Shown: positions 25,900-35,514 of the stretch, one piece after another
Position numbering within the stretch: the stretch's first letter is position 1
Layout: every line of letters starts with the position of its first letter
DNA from: Chryseobacterium sp.
GTDB taxonomy: Bacteria > Bacteroidota > Bacteroidia > Flavobacteriales > Weeksellaceae
Direction: 5' to 3'
Length of the DNA: 64,000 nucleotides
Assembly (NCBI GenBank): GCA_031286615.1
Contig: JAITUA010000015.1
Location: 434,001-498,000 of the forward strand
The notes under the pieces: generated by a model
Told to the model about the DNA's origin: nothing
Database searches by the model: none
Seen by the model: the letters and a program-made list of their open reading frames with translations, nothing else
Translations under genes and position numbers: made by a program

Positions 25900-26709
25900 T
25901 TATATTTTAAACTGATGATAATCTCCTCTATTGGATAAGGACAGATTTTTTGGAACGGTGAAAGTATGGGTGTAATCAAAATTACATATTCCGATCCCCG
26001 GTTCAGGAATATTCCTTTTACTAATACCATCATAAATTGGAGAAGGCCGTATGATGCTTACTTCTCCATTGCATCCTGAAAAAATACATTTTGCTTCATG
26101 CACAATTGTCACAGGTCTTCTTTTTAGATCACTGATAATTTTTATCATGTACATGATACTCGTAATAAGTATTAAGCTCATTAAAAATACTGAATTTATC
26201 TCCCACTTTTCTTTTATAATATATATGAAGAAGAAAACCATAAGTATGTTAAAAATAGCAATACTAAACAAAGCCACATAGGCATTGAAAGGATTAAACG
26301 CCCTTTCCTTTGGATAATAAACCACATGTGGATACGTGGCAAACTTACCATTACCTATAGGATAAGGATTATAAATACCATTTAGGGTATCTCTTATATG
26401 CTTTTCATGATTTGTTTTTATAGCCTGTAGTTCTTCTAATGTGAAATATTTTGTTTTCTCATGACAGGTAGGATGCAGCAGAAAGAGGTTTTCATATTTA
26501 TCTTTTTCTTTAATGGGAATGTCTCTGTAGCTTGGCACATTGGTATCATGTCTGGAAATTATATGGGCCTGATGAACGGTACATTCAAGAGTATCCATAT
26601 CAATGAAAGGCTCGCGGCAAAGTGCACAAAAACTACCCGATAAAGCCCAAAGAAGCTTGAAATCTCTGTCATCAAGCCTTTTTCTATTTTTAGTATTTTT
26701 CTTTTTCAT
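25900..26709 (-). CDS. HNH-type zinc-finger domain fused to two membrane helices
   Basis: The 269-residue protein starts with a basic region and an HNH-nuclease-like fold: CxxC in SFCALCREPF, first His in HQAHIISRHD, Asn in YENLFLLHPTCHEKT and the final His of that segment (residues about 28-90). Two hydrophobic helices follow (about 142-165 and 172-193), then a C-terminal region with spaced cysteines (KCIFSGCNGE, IGICNFDY). The architecture, nuclease fold plus membrane anchor, occurs in some defence or effector proteins, but no partner is evident. It is convergent with the glutathione peroxidase gene and divergent from the DUF4274-like gene. Confidence 0.75.
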   Translation of the reverse strand: MKKKNTKNRKRLDDRDFKLLWALSGSFCALCREPFIDMDTLECTVHQAHIISRHDTNVPSYRDIPIKEKDKYENLFLLHPTCHEKTKYFTLEELQAIKTNHEKHIRDTLNGIYNPYPIGNGKFATYPHVVYYPKERAFNPFNAYVALFSIAIFNILMVFFFIYIIKEKWEINSVFLMSLILITSIMYMIKIISDLKRRPVTIVHEAKCIFSGCNGEVSIIRPSPIYDGISKRNIPEPGIGICNFDYTHTFTVPKNLSLSNRGDYHQFKI

Positions 26710-26801
26710 ATATTTAAAAATACTAATTTATTTAGTTGCAGATTTTAATGATATAAGAAGCTATAATAGATATCATTTAAAACTTTAAATAAAAGTGAAC
26801 C

Positions 26802-27902
26802 ATGAAATTCAACGTATCAGAAAAGAGAGCTGCTTTTTTGGCTCATAATTTTTTTAATTATTCATTTGAAGGAAGAGAGCTCGATTTAAGAATCTTTCAA
26901 AGTATAGGTGAACCGATAGAGCTACAATATATCGCCCAAAATCATAATTACGACAATGGTAATGATTTATTGAATCTTATTATTAATCATCCCAAATGTG
27001 ATATTTCTACGGCAAAAATGATTTTCTTCCGGTCAGATATAGATGGCTTTATAGAGCATAAAAACAATTGCGGAGATACAGATCTTATTACTTCCATTTT
27101 GAAAAATTTTGAGAATAACTTTTATTCACGGGAGCGATTTTATTATAATCCTGATCAGGATCCTGATTCTTTACATTTTGATCGGCAGAAATTTCTTAAT
27201 CAATATCAATCTGCAGAAGCCTTGTTTTCAAAGCCCAAAGGGAAAAGAATAGAACCTTCTTTCGCTCAGGCATTTCATTTGAGAAATTTAAAATTCTACG
27301 AAGGAAATACAACCATTACAAGTAAAGATGGAAAGTTCCTTTTAACAACACCCCATAATGAAATACTATTTCAAATTCCTGTCGGATTTGTTCCTGTTAA
27401 TGATAAGAGGTATAATGATTTTTTTACGTCATGGAAGTTTTCAGAAAATTTAGAGAAACGGTTTGATACCTCTGACAAAGTCTTAAAAAAAGTATTGATA
27501 AAACCCCAGCTCATTGTTGAAAATGAAGATTTTATCATAGTAATGAATATTTTTAATAGCCAACCTTTGCAATTGATTGGCAGTGTAACCAATGTTGCTA
27601 CCATCCTAAGAAACGAGTTGGTTTATCTGGAAGCATTTGTTGATATCGTTGGTGTTGAGGATGAATTTACCAAATTCAAACGAATCAAACACGATAATGC
27701 ATGGTTTGTATCGACCAAAGTAATGCAGATTAAAGTAGTAAATATAGAAAGCTTTTACTTCCTCAAATTACTACTCGTAGAAGTTGAAGGAATCCTATTT
27801 TCACTATTTATTATCACAAGCAATCTCGACAAATTCATTAAAGAAATCACTAGTGAAATAATAAATTCTTTTTCAATTAAAAACGCTCAAAGCTCATTTT
27901 GA
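26802..27902 (+). CDS. DUF4274-like N-terminal domain protein, function unknown
   Basis: The 366-residue soluble protein has, at about residues 35-100, a segment resembling DUF4274 (IELQYIAQNHNYDNGNDLL, HPKCDISTAKMIFFRSD). The rest is not recognised. No signal peptide, membrane helix or catalytic motif is visible. It is divergent from the HNH/membrane gene and separated by 92 bp. The DUF4274 call rests on memory of the motif. Confidence 0.62.
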   Translation: MKFNVSEKRAAFLAHNFFNYSFEGRELDLRIFQSIGEPIELQYIAQNHNYDNGNDLLNLIINHPKCDISTAKMIFFRSDIDGFIEHKNNCGDTDLITSILKNFENNFYSRERFYYNPDQDPDSLHFDRQKFLNQYQSAEALFSKPKGKRIEPSFAQAFHLRNLKFYEGNTTITSKDGKFLLTTPHNEILFQIPVGFVPVNDKRYNDFFTSWKFSENLEKRFDTSDKVLKKVLIKPQLIVENEDFIIVMNIFNSQPLQLIGSVTNVATILRNELVYLEAFVDIVGVEDEFTKFKRIKHDNAWFVSTKVMQIKVVNIESFYFLKLLLVEVEGILFSLFIITSNLDKFIKEITSEIINSFSIKNAQSSF

Positions 27903-28129
27903 TGTATCATATTTGCATTGTAATTGCAGATTAAAAGAGCATTTATAAATATGGACAAAAATCTACAACTATTTTTTAATTTTATCGATTAGAGTCTTAA
28001 TATGTTTATTTTGAGCACTAGGAAGATTAGTAATTACATTAAAAAAAGAATAAGGGTTATATATGGACTGGTTGACGCAGATGGTATAGATGGTTAAAAA
28101 TATAATAAAAGAATAGAAAGATTACAAAA

Positions 28130-28717
28130 ATGACTAATGTATTTGAAAATTTCCTATCCTCAACAGGAGGACTATCAGATGATGAAATCAACTTTTCTGT
28201 ACAGTTCTTTAAACCGATTAACTTAAAAAAAGGTGATTTTTTTATTCATGAAGATGAAATTTGCCGTTATATTGGGTTTATTATTAGTGGCGCTGTAAAA
28301 GCATACGCTACCGATAAAGAAGGAAAGGAAAATATAACCTGCTTTAAGTTTGAAAATGAATTTGTGACTTCATTTCCTGAATTTGTAACGCAGGAAAAAT
28401 CCAGAAGAAGTATCAGGGCTGTAGAAGATAGTGTTATCTATAGAATAAAATACCCAGACTATCAGCTGCTGATGAGACAGATAGTTGCTTTGAACGGAGT
28501 TATAAAATCGGTAATAGAGCAGGAGTATGACCAAAAGGAACGCTATATGCTGAGTTACAATAATAAGTCAGCTTTGGATAAATACCATCATGTCTTATCT
28601 AATGAACCGATGCTCGTTCAGCGCATAGCGACACAAGATCTGGCATCATATCTGGGCATTACGCAGCGATCCCTTACGCGGGCGAAGGGACAAATTCTTA
28701 GACCCGGAATATTATAG
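28130..28717 (+). CDS. Crp/Fnr-family transcription regulator
   Basis: The 195-residue protein has a cNMP-like domain (KGDFFIHEDEICRYIGFIISGAVKAY, residues 36-62) and a C-terminal helix-turn-helix (RIATQDLASYLGITQRSLTRAKGQIL). The usual C-terminal RIRR-type ending is replaced by LRPGIL, and the base composition turns more GC-rich from about 28590 on. It is followed by a metallo-beta-lactamase-fold gene. The altered tail may be a recombination junction, but helices and length remain plausible. Confidence 0.88.
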   Translation: MTNVFENFLSSTGGLSDDEINFSVQFFKPINLKKGDFFIHEDEICRYIGFIISGAVKAYATDKEGKENITCFKFENEFVTSFPEFVTQEKSRRSIRAVEDSVIYRIKYPDYQLLMRQIVALNGVIKSVIEQEYDQKERYMLSYNNKSALDKYHHVLSNEPMLVQRIATQDLASYLGITQRSLTRAKGQILRPGIL

Positions 28718-28770
28718 GACAAATGTCCTTATGTAGCCTTAATCAGGGATGTAGATTTGCACAAAAAATT

Positions 28771-29454
28771 ATGTTACGTCAAATTGCTCCCGAGGTATTC
28801 CAGATTTCACTGATGCCACGAAACAGTATCAACTGCTATATTATCGAAGGTGTATTGGTAGACTCCGGAATACGGAGTTCATTTGCAGCTATAAAGAAAG
28901 CTCTTCAGAAAATCCCTGTTTATCAACATGTACTTACCCATGCTCATGCAGACCATCAGGGCTGTAGCGATCAGATATGTGCCGAGTTCGCGATATCATT
29001 ACTCTGTCATCCCGACGAAGTTTTTAGAACCGAAACAGGTATGGTAACCAACGACTACCCGGTTCCACAGCATTGGATAGCAAAGCTTCAACAAAAATAT
29101 TGGGCAGGGCAGGGGCATAAAGTTGAGCAGACAATCGTTGAAAACGATAAGATCGGAAACTTTCGGGTAATAGAAACACCGGGACATTCGGCGGGTCATA
29201 TTTCTTTGTTCCGCGAGCGGGATGGTGTACTGATAATAGGGGACGTAGCTACAAATATGAACCTGCTTACGACAGCAACAGGGCTGCGGCTTCCACCAAA
29301 TATCTTCACTTCGGATCAGCAGCGCAATATCAAATCGCTTCAGAAATTGGCAGAATTGAAGCCAGCTATCATCTGCTTTGGTCACGGACCGGTCTTGCGA
29401 AATAAAGATCGGAAGTTTGAGCGATTTGTGGCTAAATGCAGTGCAGCCGTTTAA
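28771..29454 (+). CDS. Metallo-beta-lactamase-fold hydrolase
   Basis: Starting at the ATG at 28771 (an upstream ATG at 28723 adds 16 unlikely residues) the protein has 227 residues. The MBL zinc motif HAHADHQG is clear, with further metal ligands in TPGHSAGHISLF and GDVATNMNL and a final His in CFGHGPVL. The substrate is unknown; glyoxalase II-like and lactonase-like activities are both possible. Its codons look distinctly more GC-rich than its neighbours, which suggests foreign origin. Confidence 0.88.
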   Translation: MLRQIAPEVFQISLMPRNSINCYIIEGVLVDSGIRSSFAAIKKALQKIPVYQHVLTHAHADHQGCSDQICAEFAISLLCHPDEVFRTETGMVTNDYPVPQHWIAKLQQKYWAGQGHKVEQTIVENDKIGNFRVIETPGHSAGHISLFRERDGVLIIGDVATNMNLLTTATGLRLPPNIFTSDQQRNIKSLQKLAELKPAIICFGHGPVLRNKDRKFERFVAKCSAAV

Positions 29455-29547
29455 AGATTAATTGTACTATAGTTAAATATGAAAGTTAATATTAGGACTC
29501 CCGAATTCTGGAAATTTTGACTATCCTGCAACTACTATAAATTTATA

Positions 29548-29565
29548 ATATGATGTAAATCATAT
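29548..29565. promoter_or_regulatory. Fnr/Crp-like palindrome upstream of the nitrate reductase operon
   Basis: Perfect 7-bp arms ATATGAT and ATCATAT flank GTAA. The core TGAT-N4-ATCA has the Fnr/Dnr spacing. It lies 193 bp before the first gene of the operon and about 60 bp upstream of the -7-like TAATTTTG at 29618-29625, so it could be an activator site for anaerobic or NO-responsive control. Confidence 0.5.
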
Positions 29566-29630
29566 TTAACATAAAATATTATCTATCAATACGATATACT
29601 CTTCTGGTTTAACAAATTAATTTTGAATAA

Positions 29631-29681
29631 TTTTAAATAAGACAAAATAGTCTTATTTAAAATTTTGTTGCTGTATCTTTG
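29631..29681 (+). promoter_or_regulatory. Inverted-repeat operator and promoter of the nitrate reductase operon
   Basis: A 32-bp inverted repeat (29631-29662) has 13-bp perfect arms with core arms TTAAATAAGA and TCTTATTTAA 8 bp apart, exactly as at 46255-46282 before narK. A -7 element TATCTTTG (TAnnTTTG) follows at 29674-29681, so the repeat covers the -33 region, and TAATTTTG at 29618-29625 is a second possible -7. A repressor binding here would block transcription. The Rrf2/NsrR-like protein at 45551 is the best candidate. Confidence 0.75.
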
Positions 29682-29740
29682 CTAAAGAATAATATAGTCT
29701 ATCTCTGATTATTGATGAGAGACTATTAAAAACATAAAAG

Positions 29741-30796
29741 ATGTTCAGCATTTTTACAAATATCAACAGGAAAGCATTCATTAATGCCATTATTGCAACC
29801 TTAGTGGTTATCGCTATGACAGTAATAGGGTCCGTTAATCTTCAGAACTTTGATGCAGCGTTAATTATTTATTTCTTCGGAACAATCAGTATGACTTTTG
29901 GAGTGGTGTATCACCATTCGGTATGGAAGCAGCGTCCGGCAACACAGAAATATTGGAAACGCACATGGGAATTTATTTTCAGTAAAGATTATCCTATTTA
30001 CATCAAAGAAGTGATCCGTTTATCTGTCCGTAATATTTTGTTTCAGCGGTTTATTCTTCCAAGAGGTAAGGCGAGATGGTTTGGTCATTTTCTTTTAGCC
30101 ACAGGATGTCTTATATCTTTTGCAGTAACATTTGGATTGACATTCGGGTGGATGCATTTTACCTTGAAGGAAGGAACTACTGATATGTATGAAACCCACA
30201 TGATGGGCTTTACAGTAATGACTTTCCCACTCAATACAATAATGGCTCTCATATTATTTCATATTCTGGTCTGGACCGCAATTATGGTTATTATCGGATG
30301 TCTGATCATGATGCACAGAAGATTTGTGGATGAGGGACAAATTGCTACCCAATGGTTTGAGAGAGACTGGCTGCCATTGATCTTGCTTGTAGCTGTTTCT
30401 GTTACAGGGTTAGGAATTTGGTTTGACTATTCATTTCTGGAAGGGAAAATGAGCCAGTTTATGGCAATTACCCATGCCATTACCGTAGCGCTGTTTCTGA
30501 TGTGGATTCCTTTTGGGAAGTTCTTTCACATTTTCCAAAGACCTGCGCAGGTAGGAGCCAATATTTACAAAATTGAAGGAAAACGCAGAGGGATGCAGGT
30601 TTGTCCGCACACCGGAGACGAATACACTACAAAAATGCACATCGAAGACTTAAAAGAAATTACAAAAGAAATGGGATTTGATCTTGAGCGTGAAGACGGT
30701 AAAAGCTATTTAGACTATAGCCCGGAAGGAAAAAGAGCAATGCTTGCAAAAGCACACCTTAAAGCAAGACAGAAATCAGGAACTTATTTTGGTTAA
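29741..30796 (+). CDS. Cytochrome-b-like membrane subunit of the nitrate reductase
   Basis: The 351-residue protein has five or six membrane helices in its first ~260 residues with candidate heme-ligand histidines in MTFGVVYHHSVW, RWFGHFLLATG, LILFHILVW and MAITHAITVALF, similar to NarI-type quinol-oxidising anchors. A soluble C-terminus (VCPHTGDEYTTKMH onward) follows. It heads an operon with the molybdoenzyme 11 bp downstream. It probably takes electrons from quinol and passes them to the iron-sulfur subunits. The assignment is by topology and context. Confidence 0.75.
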   Translation: MFSIFTNINRKAFINAIIATLVVIAMTVIGSVNLQNFDAALIIYFFGTISMTFGVVYHHSVWKQRPATQKYWKRTWEFIFSKDYPIYIKEVIRLSVRNILFQRFILPRGKARWFGHFLLATGCLISFAVTFGLTFGWMHFTLKEGTTDMYETHMMGFTVMTFPLNTIMALILFHILVWTAIMVIIGCLIMMHRRFVDEGQIATQWFERDWLPLILLVAVSVTGLGIWFDYSFLEGKMSQFMAITHAITVALFLMWIPFGKFFHIFQRPAQVGANIYKIEGKRRGMQVCPHTGDEYTTKMHIEDLKEITKEMGFDLEREDGKSYLDYSPEGKRAMLAKAHLKARQKSGTYFG

Positions 30797-30807
30797 AATA
30801 AAATACA

Positions 30808-33039
30808 ATGGCAAAATTACCCGTAACAGCCGACGAAATCATCAGTGTATTCGGACCGCATCAACACTATCCGAATAAAGGAACAGTAAGGTCTAATCCT
30901 CAGAATCCTGATGCCTTAATAAAAACACATTGCTGCTTTTGTGGTCTGCAGTGTGGAATTCAGCTAAAAGTAAAAGACAAAAAAGTGGTAGGTTTTGAGC
31001 CTTGGAACGACTTTCCCTTTAATGAAGGAAGATTATGTCCCAAAGGAGTTCAGAGGTATATGCAGGACAATCATCCGGACCGCTTACTTTCACCCTATAA
31101 AAGAGTAGAAGGAAAAGGGTTTGTACCTATAGAATGGGATGAGGCATACGATGCAGTCATTAAAGAAATCAGAAGAATACAGGATCAATATGGGAAAAAT
31201 GCCTTTGCAATGCTTTCCGGTGTTTCACTGACCAACGAAAAAAGTTATATGGTCGGTAAATTCGCCCGTGTTGCCTTAAAAACTGCTAATCTTGATTACA
31301 ACGGCCGTCTTTGTATGGTAAGTGCAGGTGCAGGAAATAAAAAAGCATTCGGGATGGATCGCTCTTCTAACAGCTGGGCAGATTTAGCACATGCCGAAGT
31401 CATTATCATTACCGGAGCCAATGTAAGTGAATGTTTTCCGGTTCTTACACACAAGATTTGGGAAGCCCGCGATAATGGTGCAAAATTAATTGTGATTGAC
31501 CCACGTCAGATACCCATTGCAAGAACTGCAGATATTCATTTGCCCCTTAGACCGGGAACCGATTCTGCATTAACGAATACGATGCTTAAAGTTCTGATCG
31601 ATAATAATTGGCTTGATAATGATTTCATTAACAATTATACCTCAGGATTTGAAGAAGCTGCTGAGGCGGTAAAAGAATGTACATTAGAATGGGGCGAAGC
31701 CATTACTGGAATTCCAAAAGAATTGATTTTTAAAGCCGCAGAAATGTGGGGGAAAGCAAAAACCAGCTTCCTGATGCATGCCCGTGGAATAGAGCACCAT
31801 TCCAAAGGAGTTCAGAATGTTTCAAGCTGTATCAATTTGGTTCTGGCAACAGGAAGAATCGGTAAACCTTATTGTGGTTACGGAACAATTACCGGACAGG
31901 GAAACGGACAGGGTGGAAGAGAACATGGGCACAAATGCGATCAGCTTCCCGGAAACAGAGATATTGAAAACCCGGAACACCGAAAATTTGTAGCCGATGT
32001 ATGGGGAATCAAAGAAGAAGATATGCCACGAAAAGGATTGAGTGCTTACGAGATCATCGAAGCCATCAACCGCGGTGAGATCAAAGGACTTTTATCAATT
32101 TGTTTTAACCCGTTGGTTTCCTTACCCAATAATAACAATGTTCGTGCAGCATTAGAAAAACTGGAATTTTATGCAGGAATTGATTTCTTTTTATCCGAAA
32201 CCCTTCGTCATGCGAACATTATTCTTGCAGGCTCATTACAGGAAGAAGAAGAAGGAACAACTACCTCTGCTGAAGGCCGTGTAATAAGAATTCGGGCGGT
32301 AGTAGATCCACCGGGAAAAGCTAAGAGAGATAGTGAAATTCTGATGGAACTGGCAAGAAGACTAGGAGAAGGAGATAAATTCAATTATAAAAATAGTGAG
32401 GAAACTTTTAATGAATTAAGAGTAGCTTCAAAAGGCAGTGCAGCAGACTATTACGGTATTACCTATGAAAGAGTAGAAAAGAATTTAGGTATTTTCTGGC
32501 CTTGTCCCACTGAAGATCATCCGGGAACACCAAGACTTTGGGAAGACAGACAATTTAATACCAATGATAAAAAAGCCCATTTCAATCCTACTCCTTACAA
32601 AAAACCAACCGAAGAACCGGATGAAGAGTATCCGATTGTTTTAACTACAGGAAGAGTGGTAAGCCAATATTTAAGTGGTTCACAAACGAGAAGAATTGGA
32701 AAATTGGTAGACCTCTATCCGGAACCTTTATTGGAAATTCACCCAAATCTTGCCGCTGAATATGGTATTGAAGAAAATGATCTGATCAAAGTTTCTACCC
32801 GAAGAGGAAGTGCTTTGTTCCCTGCAAATGTAGTGGAAACAATCAGACAGGACACAGTATTTATCCCTTACCATTGGGGTGGCGTAAACTCAGCCAATCA
32901 ATTAACCATTGATGCTTTGGATCCTGTTTCAAAAATTCCAGAGTTTAAGGTCTGCGCCTGCAAAATAGAAAAAACAGGAAGAAAAAAAGGAGAGCATTCA
33001 AAAGAATTTGCCAATCAAAGCAGAGACATTCAATATTAA
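30808..33039 (+). CDS. Molybdopterin oxidoreductase, nitrate reductase catalytic subunit (Nas/Nap type)
   Basis: The 743-residue enzyme has an N-terminal [4Fe-4S] site [11 protein letters not shown]...GRLCPKG. The Mo-ligating cysteine region [40 protein letters not shown] aligns with the Nap/Nas motif, and a C-terminal molybdopterin-binding domain ([18 protein letters not shown]) completes it. There is no Tat signal, so it is cytoplasmic. It reduces nitrate to nitrite by family and context. The partners encoded (cytochrome b-like, ferredoxin, Rieske) differ from both NarGHI and classical Nap. Confidence 0.88.
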   Translation: MAKLPVTADEIISVFGPHQHYPNKGTVRSNPQNPDALIKTHCCFCGLQCGIQLKVKDKKVVGFEPWNDFPFNEGRLCPKGVQRYMQDNHPDRLLSPYKRVEGKGFVPIEWDEAYDAVIKEIRRIQDQYGKNAFAMLSGVSLTNEKSYMVGKFARVALKTANLDYNGRLCMVSAGAGNKKAFGMDRSSNSWADLAHAEVIIITGANVSECFPVLTHKIWEARDNGAKLIVIDPRQIPIARTADIHLPLRPGTDSALTNTMLKVLIDNNWLDNDFINNYTSGFEEAAEAVKECTLEWGEAITGIPKELIFKAAEMWGKAKTSFLMHARGIEHHSKGVQNVSSCINLVLATGRIGKPYCGYGTITGQGNGQGGREHGHKCDQLPGNRDIENPEHRKFVADVWGIKEEDMPRKGLSAYEIIEAINRGEIKGLLSICFNPLVSLPNNNNVRAALEKLEFYAGIDFFLSETLRHANIILAGSLQEEEEGTTTSAEGRVIRIRAVVDPPGKAKRDSEILMELARRLGEGDKFNYKNSEETFNELRVASKGSAADYYGITYERVEKNLGIFWPCPTEDHPGTPRLWEDRQFNTNDKKAHFNPTPYKKPTEEPDEEYPIVLTTGRVVSQYLSGSQTRRIGKLVDLYPEPLLEIHPNLAAEYGIEENDLIKVSTRRGSALFPANVVETIRQDTVFIPYHWGGVNSANQLTIDALDPVSKIPEFKVCACKIEKTGRKKGEHSKEFANQSRDIQY

Positions 33040-33051
33040 GTAAAAAAAATT

Positions 33052-33627
33052 ATGGCAGAGCAATTTGAAAGATTTAATGATATGGAGTTTTTCGTTGACA
33101 TGCAGCGATGTATAGGCTGTCACTCGTGTGAGATGGCTTGTGCAGAGTGCGAAACCAATGGAGAAACCTCAATGATTCATATTCATTATGTGGACAGAGC
33201 AGAAACAATTCAGACTACCGTTCAGGTATGTATGCACTGTGAAGATCCTATATGTGCCAATGTTTGTCCGGCAGACGCCATCACAAAAGATGAATACGGA
33301 ATCGTTCACACTGCAGATACTTCCAAATGTATCGGTTGTGCCAACTGTGTTATCGGCTGCCCGTTCGGAGTTCCGCAAATTCCGGATCAGAGCGCAATGC
33401 TGATGATGAAATGTAACATGTGCTACGACAGAACCAGTACGGGTCTGAAACCAATGTGTGCCACAGTTTGTCCGAGTGGTGCATTAACCTTTGATACCAG
33501 AGAAAACGTAGCTAAAAAAAGACCGAACAGTACACCGGTAAACCGCTTTATTTTCGGAAAAGAAATCGTAAACACAAAAGTAAATATAATGATGCCGAAA
33601 GGCAGTGAAGAATTAAAAGTCTTTTAA
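33052..33627 (+). CDS. Four-cluster ferredoxin subunit
   Basis: The 191-residue protein contains four cysteine groups typical of NarH/DmsB/HybA-type iron-sulfur subunits: CIGCHSCEMAC, CMHCEDPICANVCP, CIGCANCVIGCP and CNMCYDRTSTGLKPMCATVCP, each able to bind a [4Fe-4S] cluster. No signal peptide is present. It starts 12 bp after the catalytic subunit and would wire it to the membrane part. Confidence 0.93.
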   Translation: MAEQFERFNDMEFFVDMQRCIGCHSCEMACAECETNGETSMIHIHYVDRAETIQTTVQVCMHCEDPICANVCPADAITKDEYGIVHTADTSKCIGCANCVIGCPFGVPQIPDQSAMLMMKCNMCYDRTSTGLKPMCATVCPSGALTFDTRENVAKKRPNSTPVNRFIFGKEIVNTKVNIMMPKGSEELKVF

Positions 33628-33638
33628 AACTAATTACA

Positions 33639-34160
33639 ATGTCAGAAGATAATAAAAAAATACCCGCCTGGAAAGCCGATTTTCCAATTAAAAAGCGTGA
33701 AGCAGCCTACGTTTCCCGAAAAGAATTCATCAAATTGATTACCTTTTTCTCAGGGACTTTAGCTTTGGCCAATGTTGCAATTCCTGCATTCAATTTCTTT
33801 AAAGAAGAAAAGGAAATAGGGCAATATTTCGTTGGATTAACTACAGATCTCAATATAGGCGGAATGCGGACTTTCTACATCAATGAAGACCATAGAACAC
33901 CTTATATGCTGATTCGTTTGGCAGAAGATAAATGGAAAGTCTTCGAGCAGAAATGCACCCACCTTTCCTGTTCCGTTTTATACAATCATAATGAAAAAGT
34001 CATAGAATGTCCTTGCCACCACGGCTTTTTCAATCCGGAGGATGGTTCTGTTATACAAGGACCACCACCCAGACCACTTCCGCAGCTTACAGTGGTCATC
34101 AAAGAAGATAAAATATTCGTAACAGATTTCGTAAAACAAACAGCAGAATCTCACGGATAG
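33639..34160 (+). CDS. Rieske [2Fe-2S] protein of the nitrate reductase complex
   Basis: The 173-residue protein has an N-terminal membrane anchor after SRKEFIKLITFFSGTLALA (a near-Tat motif with Arg-Lys) and a C-terminal Rieske domain with the two Cys-His pairs CTHLSC and CPCHHGFF. Rieske proteins usually pass single electrons from a quinol-oxidising cytochrome b. A Rieske subunit in a nitrate reductase operon is unusual and suggests a bc-like electron route into it. Confidence 0.93.
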   Translation: MSEDNKKIPAWKADFPIKKREAAYVSRKEFIKLITFFSGTLALANVAIPAFNFFKEEKEIGQYFVGLTTDLNIGGMRTFYINEDHRTPYMLIRLAEDKWKVFEQKCTHLSCSVLYNHNEKVIECPCHHGFFNPEDGSVIQGPPPRPLPQLTVVIKEDKIFVTDFVKQTAESHG

Positions 34161-34182
34161 ATTCACCCCAAAATAAATAAAG

Positions 34183-34464
34183 ATGTCAGTACGAAAGAAA
34201 CCCATAAAAAAAGTAACCTTCAGAGTCAATGAAATGCTTGTAGCCATTATCAGTGTTTATATTTTACTGGTAAGCCTGCAGATGTGGCTTCTGTTTGGAA
34301 CCATCAATAAAGCTTTAGACAAAGAGCATCTGGACTTTTCAACCTATTCAGCCATTGCTTCAGTCATCATATTTCTATGTACAGTTTTCTTTTTAAGATA
34401 CGTACCTGATATCCCGACTGGTCAAAATAAAAAAAAGGACGATGAGAATGACCATGCCTACTGA
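34183..34464 (+). CDS. Small two-helix membrane protein (DUF6755-like)
   Basis: The 93-residue protein has two membrane segments (AIISVYILLVSLQMWLLF and ASVIIFLCTVFFLRYV) with charged ends. It follows the Rieske gene by 22 bp and its stop lies inside moaA, so it is part of the complex operon. It is probably an assembly or structural subunit. The DUF6755 name is from memory. Confidence 0.7.
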   Translation: MSVRKKPIKKVTFRVNEMLVAIISVYILLVSLQMWLLFGTINKALDKEHLDFSTYSAIASVIIFLCTVFFLRYVPDIPTGQNKKKDDENDHAY

Positions 34465-35446
34465 TCTGCTTGATGCTTTTGGCAGAAAACATGATTATCT
34501 CAGACTTTCGATTACCGATAGCTGTAACTTCAGATGTCTGTACTGTATGCCGGATGAGCCTTTTAAAAGTACATCATCCATCGAGTTGATGACCAGTCAG
34601 GAGATCTTTGAAATTGCAAAAACTTTTGTTAATAAGTTTAATATCAATAAAATCCGGATTACAGGCGGAGAACCATTGGTAAGAAATGATTTTGAAACAA
34701 TCATCCGTAAGATTTCAACATTAGGGACAAGCATCGGAATAACAACCAATGGTGTTTTGCTTCACAAATATTTTGAATTATTTCAGGAATGTGGGGTTAA
34801 AAACCTCAATATCAGTATTGATTCTTTAGATAGGGATAAGTTCAAATATATTACCAAAAGAGATTTATTCCAAAAAGTCTGGGAGAATATCAAAGAAAGT
34901 ATCAAAAGAGGATTTAATGTTAAGCTGAATGTGGTCATCATGCGGGGTTTCAATGAAGATGAAATTCCGGAATTCATTGCCTTATCACATCATTACCCGA
35001 TTGAGCTGAGGTTTATAGAATTTATGCCCTTCAGTGGAAATTCCTGGGAAAAGAAAAAAGTTATTCCGATTGCTGAAATGCTCAGCCTGATTTCTCAGCA
35101 TTTCACGTATGAGAAAATAGAAGATCATAAAAATGATACTTCCAGAAAATATAGAGTCAACGAAGAAAGTAAAGGTGTTTTTGGTTTGATTTCTACCATG
35201 AGCAACTCATTTTGTGCAGGATGTAACCGGATCAGAATAACATCTGATGGAAAAATGAAAAACTGCCTTTTCGGTGCTGATGAGTTTGATTTGCTTAAAG
35301 CTTTCAGAAATAAAGAAGAAATAACAGAACTCATACAAGTCGGTATGATCAAAAAACACAAAGAAAAAGGCGGACAATTTTCTGAAATGGAAAGTGTCAG
35401 GAACCAATCAATGATTAACCGGAGTATGATCAAAATAGGAGGATGA
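34442..35446 (+). CDS. moaA: GTP 3',8-cyclase MoaA
   Basis: The 334-residue radical-SAM enzyme shows CNFRCLYC (CxxxCxxC), ITGGEPLVR, a second cluster CAGCNR...NCLF and the C-terminal Gly-Gly of IKIGG. MoaA makes 3',8-cyclo-GTP in molybdenum cofactor synthesis. The start is one of three close ATGs (34442, 34448, 34454), all inside the previous gene, so the two are translationally coupled. Confidence 0.97.
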   Translation: MRMTMPTDLLDAFGRKHDYLRLSITDSCNFRCLYCMPDEPFKSTSSIELMTSQEIFEIAKTFVNKFNINKIRITGGEPLVRNDFETIIRKISTLGTSIGITTNGVLLHKYFELFQECGVKNLNISIDSLDRDKFKYITKRDLFQKVWENIKESIKRGFNVKLNVVIMRGFNEDEIPEFIALSHHYPIELRFIEFMPFSGNSWEKKKVIPIAEMLSLISQHFTYEKIEDHKNDTSRKYRVNEESKGVFGLISTMSNSFCAGCNRIRITSDGKMKNCLFGADEFDLLKAFRNKEEITELIQVGMIKKHKEKGGQFSEMESVRNQSMINRSMIKIGG

Positions 35447-35514
35447 AATTTTTTATCAACCGATAGGATAAAAAAGACATAACGAACTCTACTAAACTCA
35501 ATAATTTATTAACA

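Noticed and set aside
26051-26788. Plus-strand frames opposite the HNH gene
   Set aside because: Antisense shadows with membrane-like composition caused by the opposite strand.
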